The translations under genes and the position numbers were made by a program. From Cyanidium caldarium (Eukaryota; Rhodophyta; Bangiophyceae; Cyanidiales; Cyanidiaceae): a DNA stretch of 64,000 nucleotides. Below are positions 8,763-18,028 of the stretch, piece by piece. The first letter of the stretch is position 1, and the number at the start of each line of letters is the position of its first letter. Under the pieces are notes generated by a model, which was not told where the DNA came from, did no database searches, and saw only the letters and a list, made by a program, of their open reading frames with translations. Location of the stretch: positions 310,001 through 374,000 of the forward strand of contig JANCYW010000003.1 of assembly GCA_026184775.1 (NCBI GenBank). Reading direction: 5' to 3'.

Positions 8763-11342
8763 TCAGCGCATGAGGGTGAGGTAGGCCTGACACACCTCTG
8801 GGAAGCGTTGCGCCGCAGTGCGCATGCCCGCCAGTGAGTCCGCGGGACAGGCGTCTGCCGACAGGCGCGCCGCCCACTGCGCCAGTCGCTGCGCGCTCAC
8901 CGGGTCGCGATACGCCGTTCCATCGGGCAGGATGCATGTCGGCGACGATCCTGCGAATCCGGTGGCGTCTTGGATATGCGAGTGGCTGCGTCGAATCAGC
9001 GCTTGGCGCACCAGCGGCAGCACGTCCAGCGGGCCGCGGATGCTCACCGTCCAGCTGGGCGGAGCGGTGGACTCGTCCCGGGCGGGGCACTCGGCGCGCA
9101 ACTCGAAACGGCTGCCGCACACCGTCTCCCAAGCGCCGCTCGCTTTCAGCATCGTGGTGGCGTCGGGCGTCGGTGGCCCGAAGACTTCCCGTAGCACGGC
9201 ATCGGGCAGGTGGTGCACCGCCAGCTGGCCATGTGGCGGCGGGCAACGCGCGGCACTGCCGCCAGAGGTGAGCGTCGACGTTCGCTGCTGGCGTTCGTCG
9301 GCAATCAGGTGATGCCCTCCGGGGAGACGCTGAGCGCCGTCCAGCACGTCCAACGTGCGCGACGCGAGCGGCAACCACAGTTGCGGGCCGCCGCTGCACT
9401 TCTCCCCAGGTGGCATCCACATCTCGTCTGCGCGGTGGCGCCGACCGTCCCGATCGACACCGACGTCGGCGGCATACACCAGGAACATCTTCAGAGACAG
9501 CGGGGCGAGGCAGGCGCGGGGCAGGTCGATGCCGAAAGTGCGCTCTGCGCCAGCGCTCAGCGGTCCCAGCGGAAACGAATACACCCGATGCGCGCTGTTA
9601 CTCACGTTGCCAGCGGCACCTCCATGTGCGCCGTGGTGTTCGGGGGAGCAGGTGCAAGCGCCAGCTGATGCGCTCACCATGACGCTCCAGTGCGCTGACA
9701 GCGGCGGCGCTGCCGGGTGTTTGGTAGCATCTTGGCGCTCAGCCCGCAGCGACACCGACAGACACAGGCGCACGGTGTCGGTCTCGTGCAGCGCCGGCTG
9801 CACTCGGACGTGCACCGCGATCCATTCCGAGAGCGGCTCTGCCACTGCGCCCTTATCGCCGCCTCGCATAGCCCACAGCGCCGCGTAATGCAGCGCGGTG
9901 TTGAGCTCGGCAGCGGCCTCGTTCAGTGCCGCGGCATCGCTGTGCACCGACCGCTCCCAGACCGTCGACGCCTCGCTCACCGCATCCAGCAGCCGCTCCA
10001 CGTCGGCAGGTTGGAAGCGGTCGCTGTGGTCCGCATCGGAGCGCGGGGCTTGCAGCAGTGCGTCCGCATCCACAGCGGCCACAAAAGTGTCCGTATCGCC
10101 CTCGTCGGCCCACTCCACCAATGCGGTATCGGCGTCCAGAAACGATAGCGAGCGCACGTCGCCACCCAACACGGTGTGCTCGGTAAAGGTGTGCTGCTGC
10201 TGCTGCTGCTGTCGATGAAACTCCACTCGATGCACCTGCCGCCGCCACTGCACGAGAAAGGGCAACGGTGCAGCGGTGGCTACTCCCGGACCGTCCGCGA
10301 ATTGGCTCTCAGCGACTTGCCTCCCAACGGGTCTGGCGATCAGGCGATACGGAAGCGGCACGTGATGCCATGCCAACGCCCGCAAGGATATGGCGTCCTC
10401 GGCGTCCAGCGTCGCCTCGACCACGGCAATGGCGCCGTCTGCATACCCGATGAGCCAGCACGGAGGTGCTCCCTCCGTCGAGTTCATTGTCATCACATCG
10501 ATGACCTGCGCATCAGCACGCACACTACTGAGAGAAAATGGTCGTCCGGACGGCAGCGACACCAACGTATCCAAACCGCGCAGCAGTACCACCTGGTCGC
10601 CGGGACAGAGCGGTTGCAAGTGCGGCAGGTGGCGCGCGGAGCGACTAGAAGAAGGCACTTGCCGCGGAGGAATCTGACTCAACACCGTCGACGCATCGAT
10701 TGTCTCCCATAGCATCGGCAGGGTGTAGACGAGTCCGGCGGTGGTGACCAGCCGGCACTGAAGCGGGTCCCGACGGCTGTCCGTGGTGTGGTCGGTCGTC
10801 TCGGCGCACACCATTTGCAGATCGAGCAGCGTCGCCCCGTTCGATGGATCGGCAGCGCCGCGCAGATGATCCTCAGAGACGTTGGCGTGCCCGGTGGCCA
10901 CTGCGTCCGCCCAGGAGCAAGCGAGCAGCTGGTGCGCTCGCGGCAGGCGGAACGCCCGCACCTGCACCATCGCTGACCCGATGCGAGGCGCCCGAGCCAC
11001 CAGCGCTCGTGACGCCTCCTCACCTCCGTTCATCCATAGGGCCACGCCACACACACAGCCGCCCGACGCCCGCTCGTCAACGCCTCCCACGCGTAACGTA
11101 CCCACTCCGGACGACTCCCCTGGTGCGGCGATTGCCTCTGGCCACTGCACCAACACAAGCGCCGCGTCGCCCTCGACCCGAAACGCCGCCTGTATCGGTA
11201 CCCCCTCTCGTTCCCCGCCCGACGGGATCCACACTGGCGCCACCTGCCACGGCGCACACAGCCACTCCCGTCCAGCCGCCGCTTCCCCTGCAGACGGCAA
11301 CTGCACGAACCACCGCACACCGTCGGCCTCCGGGTGGCCCAT
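8763..11342 (-). CDS. Large conserved-looking protein of unknown function
   Basis: An 859-aa open frame with normal coding character (no low-complexity domination), convergent with eIF3d 48 bp away. I do not recognise a family. The first half alternates short hydrophobic strands with polar turns (for example VLLRGLDTLVSLPSGRPFSLSS, split over two strands), in a pattern compatible with a beta-propeller. A short poly-Gln (six Q) sits near residue 385. The middle contains a beta-rich part with HVRVQPALHETDTVRLCLSVS, like a beta-sandwich appendage. The last 150 residues look globular, with a predicted helical end. ATG 11342 is the first ATG; a TTG at 11360 is unlikely. Confidence 0.6.
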   Translation of the reverse strand: MGHPEADGVRWFVQLPSAGEAAAGREWLCAPWQVAPVWIPSGGEREGVPIQAAFRVEGDAALVLVQWPEAIAAPGESSGVGTLRVGGVDERASGGCVCGVALWMNGGEEASRALVARAPRIGSAMVQVRAFRLPRAHQLLACSWADAVATGHANVSEDHLRGAADPSNGATLLDLQMVCAETTDHTTDSRRDPLQCRLVTTAGLVYTLPMLWETIDASTVLSQIPPRQVPSSSRSARHLPHLQPLCPGDQVVLLRGLDTLVSLPSGRPFSLSSVRADAQVIDVMTMNSTEGAPPCWLIGYADGAIAVVEATLDAEDAISLRALAWHHVPLPYRLIARPVGRQVAESQFADGPGVATAAPLPFLVQWRRQVHRVEFHRQQQQQQHTFTEHTVLGGDVRSLSFLDADTALVEWADEGDTDTFVAAVDADALLQAPRSDADHSDRFQPADVERLLDAVSEASTVWERSVHSDAAALNEAAAELNTALHYAALWAMRGGDKGAVAEPLSEWIAVHVRVQPALHETDTVRLCLSVSLRAERQDATKHPAAPPLSAHWSVMVSASAGACTCSPEHHGAHGGAAGNVSNSAHRVYSFPLGPLSAGAERTFGIDLPRACLAPLSLKMFLVYAADVGVDRDGRRHRADEMWMPPGEKCSGGPQLWLPLASRTLDVLDGAQRLPGGHHLIADERQQRTSTLTSGGSAARCPPPHGQLAVHHLPDAVLREVFGPPTPDATTMLKASGAWETVCGSRFELRAECPARDESTAPPSWTVSIRGPLDVLPLVRQALIRRSHSHIQDATGFAGSSPTCILPDGTAYRDPVSAQRLAQWAARLSADACPADSLAGMRTAAQRFPEVCQAYLTLMR

Positions 11343-11690
11343 CAAACGCGTACTTCTCAAGCCCCCCTGTCTTGATCCAAATACTCCTCACCTGCAGGTC
11401 GAAAATAGAGATCCATTCGGATACTCGATGAACCGGACCTCTTCGACCTCCATCGAGCGACCGGCGCATCGGCACCCGCCGCTGTGCCGCCGTCGCCGGC
11501 TCGATCGATCGACCGGGATCGCCCACATCGGCGCGGATGCCTTCTGCGGGGGTGTGTTGTCGAGGTTGCCGCCCGCTCGATGCACGAAGAAGAAAATCGG
11601 GTGTGAGACGACGATCTGCCTAGGAACTCGCCCTCTCACGTACACATATCGCGAGTGCGACCTTGTCTTCAACTTGGAACTTTTCAGCTC
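11343..11690. other. Divergent intergenic region, 348 bp
   Basis: Lies between the unknown gene on minus and HUS1 on plus, so it should hold both promoters. No ncRNA or repeat recognised. Confidence 0.4.
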
Positions 11691-12710
11691 ATGCGATTCA
11701 AGGCGCGGCTGCGGGTGGAGCGGGCGTCGGATTGGCAGCGGCTGCTGGGGGTGTTGGCCAGGCTGGACCACACTGCGGTGTTGCACTTGACACCGCCGGA
11801 GGACGATCGGGTGGAGTGGATTGTGTTGTCCCGAGCGGTGGAGGTGGATTTGTCGGGAAGTCGCGGTGGCGGGGCGTGGATGGCTATGGAGCGCGACGCC
11901 TGGTTCGGCGGCTACCGCATCGAATCGCAGAGCGGGCACCACATCGCGCTGGAGATGGACCTGGGCAATGTGTTGCGGGCGCTGCGTTCGGTGGTGGGTG
12001 CGCACGAGGCTCAGGTGCGGCTGGCCAAAAAGGGCGTGCCGGTGCTCACGGTGGAGATTCGCACCGCCGACCACGGCCACGATCACGACGGCGGTGCGCC
12101 GGCGTGGGATGTGGTGCAGCACGTGCCGGTCCGTGTGATGGACGCCGGCCGACTGCAAGAGCTGCGCGAACCCGAAACCGAAGCCGGCGTGTATGGCGTG
12201 GTGATGCCGCTGCCGGCGCGTCTGAGCGCCGCGGTGGACCGCATGCGGCCGTTTGCGTGCGCGCCCGGACAAGCCAGCGAGGTGCGCGCGTTGCGGCTGG
12301 TGATGGAGCGCTCTCCGCATCAGCCAGCCGAGGCCACCTTTCACATCGGGGTGCATAACGAGGCCCTGGAGGTGCAGGCGAGTTACCTGCGGCTCAAGGT
12401 GGCCACGGTGGACGAGCCTACGCAGGCTGCGCGGAACGCGAGTCACGTCGACGACGGTGCTGTCGCCGGCGGAGATGTCGAGCGGGAAAATGCGCCCGAT
12501 GTGCGGAACGCGACGTCGACGCCGCCACGCTCGAATACGCTGCGACGCGAGGCGGTGGTGGACGCGCGGGAGTTGGCCCGCGTGTTACAAGCGCACACGG
12601 TGTTCTCGTCGCAGGTGTTCTGTTTTTTGTTCCAAGCGTGTGCGCTATTTCACTTTTCTAGCAACGACTTGGAGGTGTCCTATTATCTGCCGCTACGGGA
12701 GAGCGCTTGA
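11691..12710 (+). CDS. HUS1: HUS1, checkpoint clamp subunit of the 9-1-1 complex
   Basis: HUS1 forms the PCNA-like 9-1-1 ring with RAD9 and RAD1 that signals DNA damage in the nucleus. The start MRFKARLRV matches the family start MKFRAKI. Further matches are LHLTPPEDD, AWFGGYRIES, the strand IALEMDLGNVLRALRSV (family: IYLELTSENLSRAL), VPVLTVEI, VVQHVPVRVM (family: THDIPIKVI), VYGVVMPL, and the C-terminal VVDARELARVLQA, ACALFHFSSNDLEVSYYLP. Length is 339 aa against about 280 usual. The excess is an Ala/Asp-rich loop near residues 235-290 before the last strands. The start at 11691 is chosen over an earlier in-frame ATG at 11655. Confidence 0.9.
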   Translation: MRFKARLRVERASDWQRLLGVLARLDHTAVLHLTPPEDDRVEWIVLSRAVEVDLSGSRGGGAWMAMERDAWFGGYRIESQSGHHIALEMDLGNVLRALRSVVGAHEAQVRLAKKGVPVLTVEIRTADHGHDHDGGAPAWDVVQHVPVRVMDAGRLQELREPETEAGVYGVVMPLPARLSAAVDRMRPFACAPGQASEVRALRLVMERSPHQPAEATFHIGVHNEALEVQASYLRLKVATVDEPTQAARNASHVDDGAVAGGDVERENAPDVRNATSTPPRSNTLRREAVVDARELARVLQAHTVFSSQVFCFLFQACALFHFSSNDLEVSYYLPLRESA

Positions 12711-12843
12711 GAGAGGAGCGCAGTTTACTCAAGTTTGTGGTATTGCTGCAATTGCCTGCATTGGCACCAAGCCATGACAATGGACCGAGCTGCACAGCAT
12801 CGGACGGCGTGTCGCCGCGACCGTCGCCGCAGCGTTTCCCTCT

Positions 12844-14058
12844 TCACGGGGATACCGATTGCGGGGTCTCGGCGGCTCCGTCCGGGGCATCGGCCGCGGT
12901 CCCGTTCAGCTCTGCCGTCGCTGGTGCCGCGTCGCCGCTCGCGGCTGCCTCTCGGTTCTCCCCGGTCGCCGGTTCGTGTGCCTTGCGTAGGTGGTGTTTC
13001 AACGACGGTCGTCGGGCAAACGTCTCGCCACACTGCTCGCACTCGAATTCCTTCACGCGCCGGTGGATGCCTTGCAGGTGTTTCTGCAGGCCGCCTTTGC
13101 TAGTGAAGCTGGCGCTGCAGCCCTCCCAGGTGCAGAAAAAGTCCTTGCCGCCGTGTTGGCTGTGCGCGGTGCGCAAGTGATACTTGAGTCCGTTGCGGCT
13201 GGTGAACTTGGCGTGGCACTGTCCGCATATCCAATCTAGCGCGCTCTCGTGCACCACCCGAACGTGATGCTTCAGGCTGGAGTTGGCAGTGAACGCCTTG
13301 CCGCAGATCTCACAGTGGTGGTCGCGGTGCCCCTCGTGCACGGTGCGCACGTGCACCGTCATAGCGCCCTTTTGGGTGAAGCGCGTGCCGCACTGCGCGC
13401 ACACAAAGTCGCGCGCGCCCTCGTGAATCGTGCGGATATGCGTGTTGCGACTCTGCTTGGTAGTGAACAGCGCCCCGCATATGTCGCAGATGTGGTCTTT
13501 GCGTCCCTCGTGCACGGTGCGGCAGTGTCGCCAGAGCTGCGACGAAGTGGCGAACAGCACCCCGCAAAACTCGCACTGGAACGTCTTGCGCGGTTTCTGC
13601 ACCGGGGTGTGCTTGACCCGAACCATGGCGGATTTGGGTGGGGGGCAGCACGTCCCGCACACGCCGCAGCAGAGGCGCGGCCGCGGCCCGAACCGGCGCG
13701 CCTGGTAGAGTGGGCAACTCCTGCGCCGCCGCCCGCAATCGGTGCACAGGCGCGCACACCGCGACGGAACGCGAGCACCCGCGAACGGAACCGGGACGGT
13801 TTGATTTGAACTAGAACGTTGCCAAATTGGGAGAATCCTATACAATCGTGCCCGTTCTGGGTGAAGAAATGCAGCGGGTTTGTCTCTCGTACGAGAGCGC
13901 GCTGCACGCACGTCGCCATGGACATCTGCTGGGGGCTTGAAATGGCCATCCGCGAAGCGTGGAAACAAGTCAACTATGGGCAACTGGGGTAGGTCGCCTG
14001 TGTTTGCGCACCGTCGGCGACGGGCGCATTCGACGACTGGCGCAAGCTTTCCCCGCAT
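12844..14058 (-). CDS. C2H2 zinc-finger protein with seven fingers and a Cys-rich N-terminal module
   Basis: Likely a nuclear DNA- or RNA-binding regulator. Seven consecutive C2H2 fingers span about residues 155-360 (CEFC..H..H, CDIC, CAQC, CEIC, CGQC, CTWEGC, CEQC). Most linkers have the form H-E-G/S-x-x-D, not the classical TGEKP, and most fingers end in HxRxxH. Finger 6 has the CX4C spacing seen in TFIIIA-type fingers. Before them, residues about 100-145 contain CTDCG, a Cys 6 residues later, then CCGVCGTCC, a separate metal-binding-looking module. The C-terminus is Ala/Glu-rich. The ATG directly follows the TGA of the gene upstream on the same strand (14059-14061). Confidence 0.85.
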   Translation of the reverse strand: MRGKLAPVVECARRRRCANTGDLPQLPIVDLFPRFADGHFKPPADVHGDVRAARSRTRDKPAAFLHPERARLYRILPIWQRSSSNQTVPVPFAGARVPSRCARLCTDCGRRRRSCPLYQARRFGPRPRLCCGVCGTCCPPPKSAMVRVKHTPVQKPRKTFQCEFCGVLFATSSQLWRHCRTVHEGRKDHICDICGALFTTKQSRNTHIRTIHEGARDFVCAQCGTRFTQKGAMTVHVRTVHEGHRDHHCEICGKAFTANSSLKHHVRVVHESALDWICGQCHAKFTSRNGLKYHLRTAHSQHGGKDFFCTWEGCSASFTSKGGLQKHLQGIHRRVKEFECEQCGETFARRPSLKHHLRKAHEPATGENREAAASGDAAPATAELNGTAADAPDGAAETPQSVSP

Positions 14059-14940
14059 TCATCCATCGGGGCGCTTGCGGCTTTCCCTAAAATACACGGA
14101 GCTGGGCACCGCATCCATACCTCGCATGGGCGCCAGGGCGATTATGAGGTAGCCGCGCCGAGTCTGCGGTGCGGCCAGCGACGTCGGCACCGCCAACAGT
14201 TCGGTGATGGTGTGGCGAGCGGACACGGGCACTGCCGCCGGCGCCCCCTCCTCATCTACCATATGTAGTGCATCCAGTTCCGATGCGAATACTGCTCGAT
14301 GGGTGCGCACCTGTCCGGCGTCGACGGCGCGGTCCAGCGACGGCAAGTTGGTGAGGAAATGGCGGACGCTGTTGTACGTCTGTCGCAGCGCCGCGATCAC
14401 CGCCGGATGGATGTATGGCGGATTCTCAACATCATCCACAATGGAGTCCCCGCTCCCGTCCCCATCCAGCACTATCAGCGCTACCGCCTGAACGAGGGCA
14501 TCGCCGACACAGCCTTCCCACCTCTCCGGCAAGTCCCTCTCCAGCAGCACGCGATCACCGATACACATCGCTGGGTAGTCTGCCTGCCAACGCCCCAGCA
14601 TGGCATCGCTATCGATGCACGTGGGCCGGCAAACCAATAGCAACGCTTCATACTCGCCAAAAGGTGGCGGCCAGACGGGCGTCTCTCCCTCCTCGCTCGG
14701 CCACCGACTTCGCGGCACCAGGTGCAACACCGTCTCGGTGTGCGTGCCACACGCGTGCACCACGTATCTATCGATTCGAGCGCAGTTCACACCGCTGCCG
14801 CCACTGCCGCCCCCCTCATCGGCACGGCACAGCCATTCCATCCGCGGTCGTGCGATCCCGAACGCCTCTGCCGCCCGCACCGGCTCCGTGCTCCCATCCA
14901 CCCGACGAGTCAAGTCCAACAACCTCATAAAGTAGGCCAT
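14059..14940 (-). CDS. Cyclase / kynurenine-formamidase-like metal hydrolase (PF04199 family)
   Basis: A 293-aa protein. The motif HACGTHTETVLHL corresponds to the metal-binding HxGTHxDxxxH signature of the cyclase family, and the C-terminal part has HFLTNLPSLDRAVDAGQVRTHRAVF and the ending LAPMRGMDAVPSSVYF, both typical of a bacterial branch of predicted cyclases. These enzymes hydrolyse amide or lactone bonds with a Zn or Mn centre; the substrate here is unknown. The putative first metal His is displaced (VVHACGTH), so activity should not be assumed. The start at 14940 (MAYFMRLL) is the first ATG; 14928 is an alternative. It lies upstream of the zinc-finger gene on the same strand, stop abutting ATG. 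Confidence 0.6.
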   Translation of the reverse strand: MAYFMRLLDLTRRVDGSTEPVRAAEAFGIARPRMEWLCRADEGGGSGGSGVNCARIDRYVVHACGTHTETVLHLVPRSRWPSEEGETPVWPPPFGEYEALLLVCRPTCIDSDAMLGRWQADYPAMCIGDRVLLERDLPERWEGCVGDALVQAVALIVLDGDGSGDSIVDDVENPPYIHPAVIAALRQTYNSVRHFLTNLPSLDRAVDAGQVRTHRAVFASELDALHMVDEEGAPAAVPVSARHTITELLAVPTSLAAPQTRRGYLIIALAPMRGMDAVPSSVYFRESRKRPDG

Positions 14941-15411
14941 GACCCCAGCGTCTGGACTCTTCCGGATTGCGTAACGTTGCAAAAATCCTCATATCCGCAG
15001 CAGTTTCCACAGCTCGCCTTCATCGTGACCGCACCACCCTCTCATCCCGCCCGACAGCGCCTGCCTTCATGGACCTTTCGTTCGCGAGCGCTCTCCGCCG
15101 GCGCGGCGTTCGGCGCGCCGCCCCGCGCACTCCGGATGCCGCGTGAGGGTGCGCGCGCGAGGCATTCGTTTGCGGTTGACGTCGGCCTCGTACTCGTTTT
15201 ACCGCTCGTCACTGTACACCTCCGCGTGTGTGGTGACGACGCGCACTGCCCCACTCCTTGCTGTCTTCAGAGGTAACCCCCGCGTTACGTTGCCTGCGTC
15301 AGGACGCTCCCGGAAGTGGCCACACGGGGTGAACCGTTCGGACCCTTGAGAAGCGGCCCCCAGGGGCTTGTCTCGCACCAGCGTTCTCGTTCCCGGCAGC
15401 ACGGGCGGCGT
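14941..15411. other. Divergent intergenic region, 471 bp
   Basis: Between the cyclase-like gene and the RRM gene. Upper-strand frames from 15316 continue into the next gene but look like 5' leader. No RNA gene recognised. Confidence 0.4.
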
Positions 15412-17433
15412 ATGCCGCGACTCACGCGCCGTCGCGCGGCCAAAGCGGCGGAAGCACTAGACGAGGAGGTCGAAGGGAGGGAAATTGGCGGCGACGAACC
15501 GGAAGCAGCGTCCGCGCCCGACCCCGAATCGGCCGATGGGGCGCCTCCCGATAGCAACGCCATCCCCGTGACTGCCGAGGCGTCTGCTGCAACCGAAAAT
15601 CCAGGGGGTGTGAGCGGCGCGGAAGAGGTGGAGGCCTCTGCGGCGGCGAAGAATCGTTGCTCCGACACCGAGTCGAACACTTTGCGGTCGCCGCCTGCGC
15701 CTGCCGACACCGAGTCGGAGGCCGAGGAGGCGGACGGCGACCACGCCGCCAGTCGCGAGGAAAGTTACGATCCACTTCAGGACGACGAACCGCTGCCGCC
15801 GGTTTTGCGCAGCAAACGCCCGCGCCCCTCCGTCGCGGATGCTGCCGATGAGAACACGGACGCGGAGGAGCCGACCGCCCCCGACGCTGGCGCCGAGGCG
15901 CCGACCGAACCGCGCATTCCGCGCAAGTCGCGCCGCCTCGCTGTCGCCGCGGAGGCGGAAGAGCGCCACACTGACGTGGCAACGACAGCGACCGCCGAAG
16001 CCACCACGACCGCTGCCAAGGCCGTCGCGGCAGATGCACCCGATGCGCCGCCGCCGCCGCCGCCGCCGCCATCGTCGTCAGCGCCTTTGGCCCCTCTTCC
16101 CGGCAGCGCCGATACCGACGCCCCGCTGGTGCCCGGCCCGGGCCTGTCTTTGCAAGAGGCGATGGAGTACTTGCCGACGCTACCGCGCCGTAACCCCAAC
16201 ATCCGCGACGACGCGCGCCTCTTCATCGGCAACATGCCATCGGAGCGCACCAGCCAGATCGAGCTTTTACAGATCTTTTCCAAGTACGGCAAAATCATCG
16301 AGCAGCCGGTCCTCCTCAAAGCGTACGGTTTCGTCCAGTACGAAAAAGCCGAGTCGGTTCAGCTGGCCATTCAGTACGAACAGGGCCGATACATCGGCCA
16401 CCGTCGCGTCGACCTCAGTGCCGCCCAGGCGCGCCGCGAAAACGCGCCCGGCGGTCGCAGCGCCAGCGGTGGTGCGCGCAGCTCGGCATCGGCAACAGCT
16501 GCCACCTCTGGCCGCCGACCACCGCCACAACCGGGCGCTCCATATGTGCGCACCCTGGCCATGGGGCCGGCCGCCCGACGTATGGCCCACGCCATGGCGA
16601 CGACATTCCACGAGATGAAGATCCCCTGCGATGTTCAGGACGTGGTCAGCGGCGACCTGATGCGGCCGCTGCGCGAGGCCTACGAACGTTGCATTCCCTA
16701 CATGTTGGTGGTAGGTGACCGCGACGTCCACACCGGCATGTGCACGCTGCGCACCCACGAACGAACCGGTTACGAACGGGCCGGCGGCAAGGGGCTGATC
16801 CCCTTCCCGGAGGCCGTCAGTTGGATTCTGCGCGAAGAGGGCATCATGTTTCCGGTGCCGTCCAGTGCGTACACCATCACCGGCGCTTTCACCGGCGGCG
16901 GCGGCGGCGGTATGAATGGCCTGTCGGGCCCGCCATCACACCTGGCAGCCATGGCGACAGCACCGCATCCTCCGCCACCTCCTCCCGTCCCCTACGGCTA
17001 CCCGAATCCGCTGCTGCAGCAACCGCCGCCGCCGACAGCCGGCGCCGCTCCCTATCCCTACGCCCACCACCACTCCGCCTACATGTATGGCATGCCGCCA
17101 CCGCCACCGCCACCGCAGGGTGCCCACGCCTATCCGGGATACGGTGTGCCCATGGCCCCCGGCGCCCATGCCGGTGTCCCACCACCACCGCCCCCGCCGC
17201 CTCCGGGCGCTCATCCGGCCATGCGACCCGCACCGCCGTCCACCTCGCACCACCCGACCGCCTCCAGCACTGTCGTCTCTGCTGCCGCCAATCCCTACGC
17301 GGCGTCGCGGCCCGCATCCAGCAGCGGTGGCGGCGCCGATATCAACCAGGTGAAGCAGCTGCTGGCCACCCTGCAGCAGTTTCAACAACGAAATGCCGCC
17401 GCCGGTCAACCGCGCGGCCCGGGCGGCATCTAA
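15412..17433 (+). CDS. RRM protein with an anticodon-binding-like fold (NCOA5-like architecture)
   Basis: A 673-aa protein. An acidic, Ala/Glu-rich N-terminal third is followed by an RRM at about residues 262-330: RNP2 ARLFIGNMP and RNP1-like KAYGFVQYE, the latter lacking the usual KGFGFV aromatic order. Next comes a domain at about 378-485 starting RTLAMGPAARRMAHAMAT, then IPCDVQDV, YMLVVGDRDVHTGMC and PFPEAVSWILREE. It has the alternating beta-alpha order of the class II aminoacyl-tRNA synthetase anticodon-binding fold, as in NCOA5 coactivators and yeast Nab3-like proteins. The last 180 residues are Pro/Gly/Tyr-rich with proline runs. Nuclear RNA processing or transcription is the likely area. 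ATG 15412 is preferred to 15316. Confidence 0.7.
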   Translation: MPRLTRRRAAKAAEALDEEVEGREIGGDEPEAASAPDPESADGAPPDSNAIPVTAEASAATENPGGVSGAEEVEASAAAKNRCSDTESNTLRSPPAPADTESEAEEADGDHAASREESYDPLQDDEPLPPVLRSKRPRPSVADAADENTDAEEPTAPDAGAEAPTEPRIPRKSRRLAVAAEAEERHTDVATTATAEATTTAAKAVAADAPDAPPPPPPPPSSSAPLAPLPGSADTDAPLVPGPGLSLQEAMEYLPTLPRRNPNIRDDARLFIGNMPSERTSQIELLQIFSKYGKIIEQPVLLKAYGFVQYEKAESVQLAIQYEQGRYIGHRRVDLSAAQARRENAPGGRSASGGARSSASATAATSGRRPPPQPGAPYVRTLAMGPAARRMAHAMATTFHEMKIPCDVQDVVSGDLMRPLREAYERCIPYMLVVGDRDVHTGMCTLRTHERTGYERAGGKGLIPFPEAVSWILREEGIMFPVPSSAYTITGAFTGGGGGGMNGLSGPPSHLAAMATAPHPPPPPPVPYGYPNPLLQQPPPPTAGAAPYPYAHHHSAYMYGMPPPPPPPQGAHAYPGYGVPMAPGAHAGVPPPPPPPPPGAHPAMRPAPPSTSHHPTASSTVVSAAANPYAASRPASSSGGGADINQVKQLLATLQQFQQRNAAAGQPRGPGGI

Positions 17434-17819
17434 GAGCGCCGCGCTCTACGACCCGCGGCCGCCACCGGCTGCGGTTCCGCCTCCGTCTGCCGGGGTGACA
17501 CTTGCCTCTCGGGCTGTGGCTGCGCCAGCGCCCGCTGTTGTCGTCGCTGCTCCCGCTGATATCGCCGTATCTGCTCCCACGTGCGCATCACGCTCGCGTA
17601 CACCTCCGGGTCGTCGATCTCTCCCCGCCTCGCCATACGCTCCAACTTTCTATACAACGCTAAACGGAATCCGGCGGCGTACTCCCGCTCGTAGTCGGTC
17701 ATATCGTGCCACTCGGTGAAGTCGCGGCACTGCGGCGGTGGTTGCAACCGCGGTGCCCGGCGCCAGCTGCCCAACCAGTTGCGCAGCCACGACCACCACT
17801 TTCCACCCTTGCCACTCAT
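17430..17819 (-). CDS. Small basic protein, unknown
   Basis: A 129-aa open frame starting MSGKGGKWWSWL. It has a Trp-rich amphipathic start, a conserved-looking core (DMTDYEREYAAGFRLALYRK, EVYASVMRTWEQIRRYQRE) that should be helical, and a Gln/Arg-rich tail. The stop overlaps the stop of the convergent RRM gene by 4 bp. No family recognised. The Trp and helix pattern suggests a real protein, possibly a small mitochondrial or RNA-binding subunit, but this is inference only. Confidence 0.5.
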   Translation of the reverse strand: MSGKGGKWWSWLRNWLGSWRRAPRLQPPPQCRDFTEWHDMTDYEREYAAGFRLALYRKLERMARRGEIDDPEVYASVMRTWEQIRRYQREQRRQQRALAQPQPERQVSPRQTEAEPQPVAAAGRRARRS

Positions 17820-18028
17820 AAAAAACTCGGAGGACAGTCGAGATGCATGACACAGTGCGGAGGTGTGGTGATAGACGTGCTCTCTCGCGATAGGAGAGCG
17901 CTTTTCAAGTTGCCGATGTGCGTGACCGCGTGGAGGGCTGCGCGCTGGCGCGCCAGTGGAACCGCCCTCCGCAGAGGCGCAACACGAGAGGTTGTAGCGG
18001 CATACGACAAAGTGGAGGTGTGACGAGG

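Noticed and set aside
11388-12446. 352-codon minus-strand frame opposite HUS1
   Set aside because: His/Arg/Gln-rich translation without motifs; the plus strand encodes HUS1 in full.
14059-14940. Assigning true kynurenine formamidase activity
   Set aside because: The metal-binding His pattern is only partly conserved, and the best resemblance is to an uncharacterised bacterial branch, so only the family is named.
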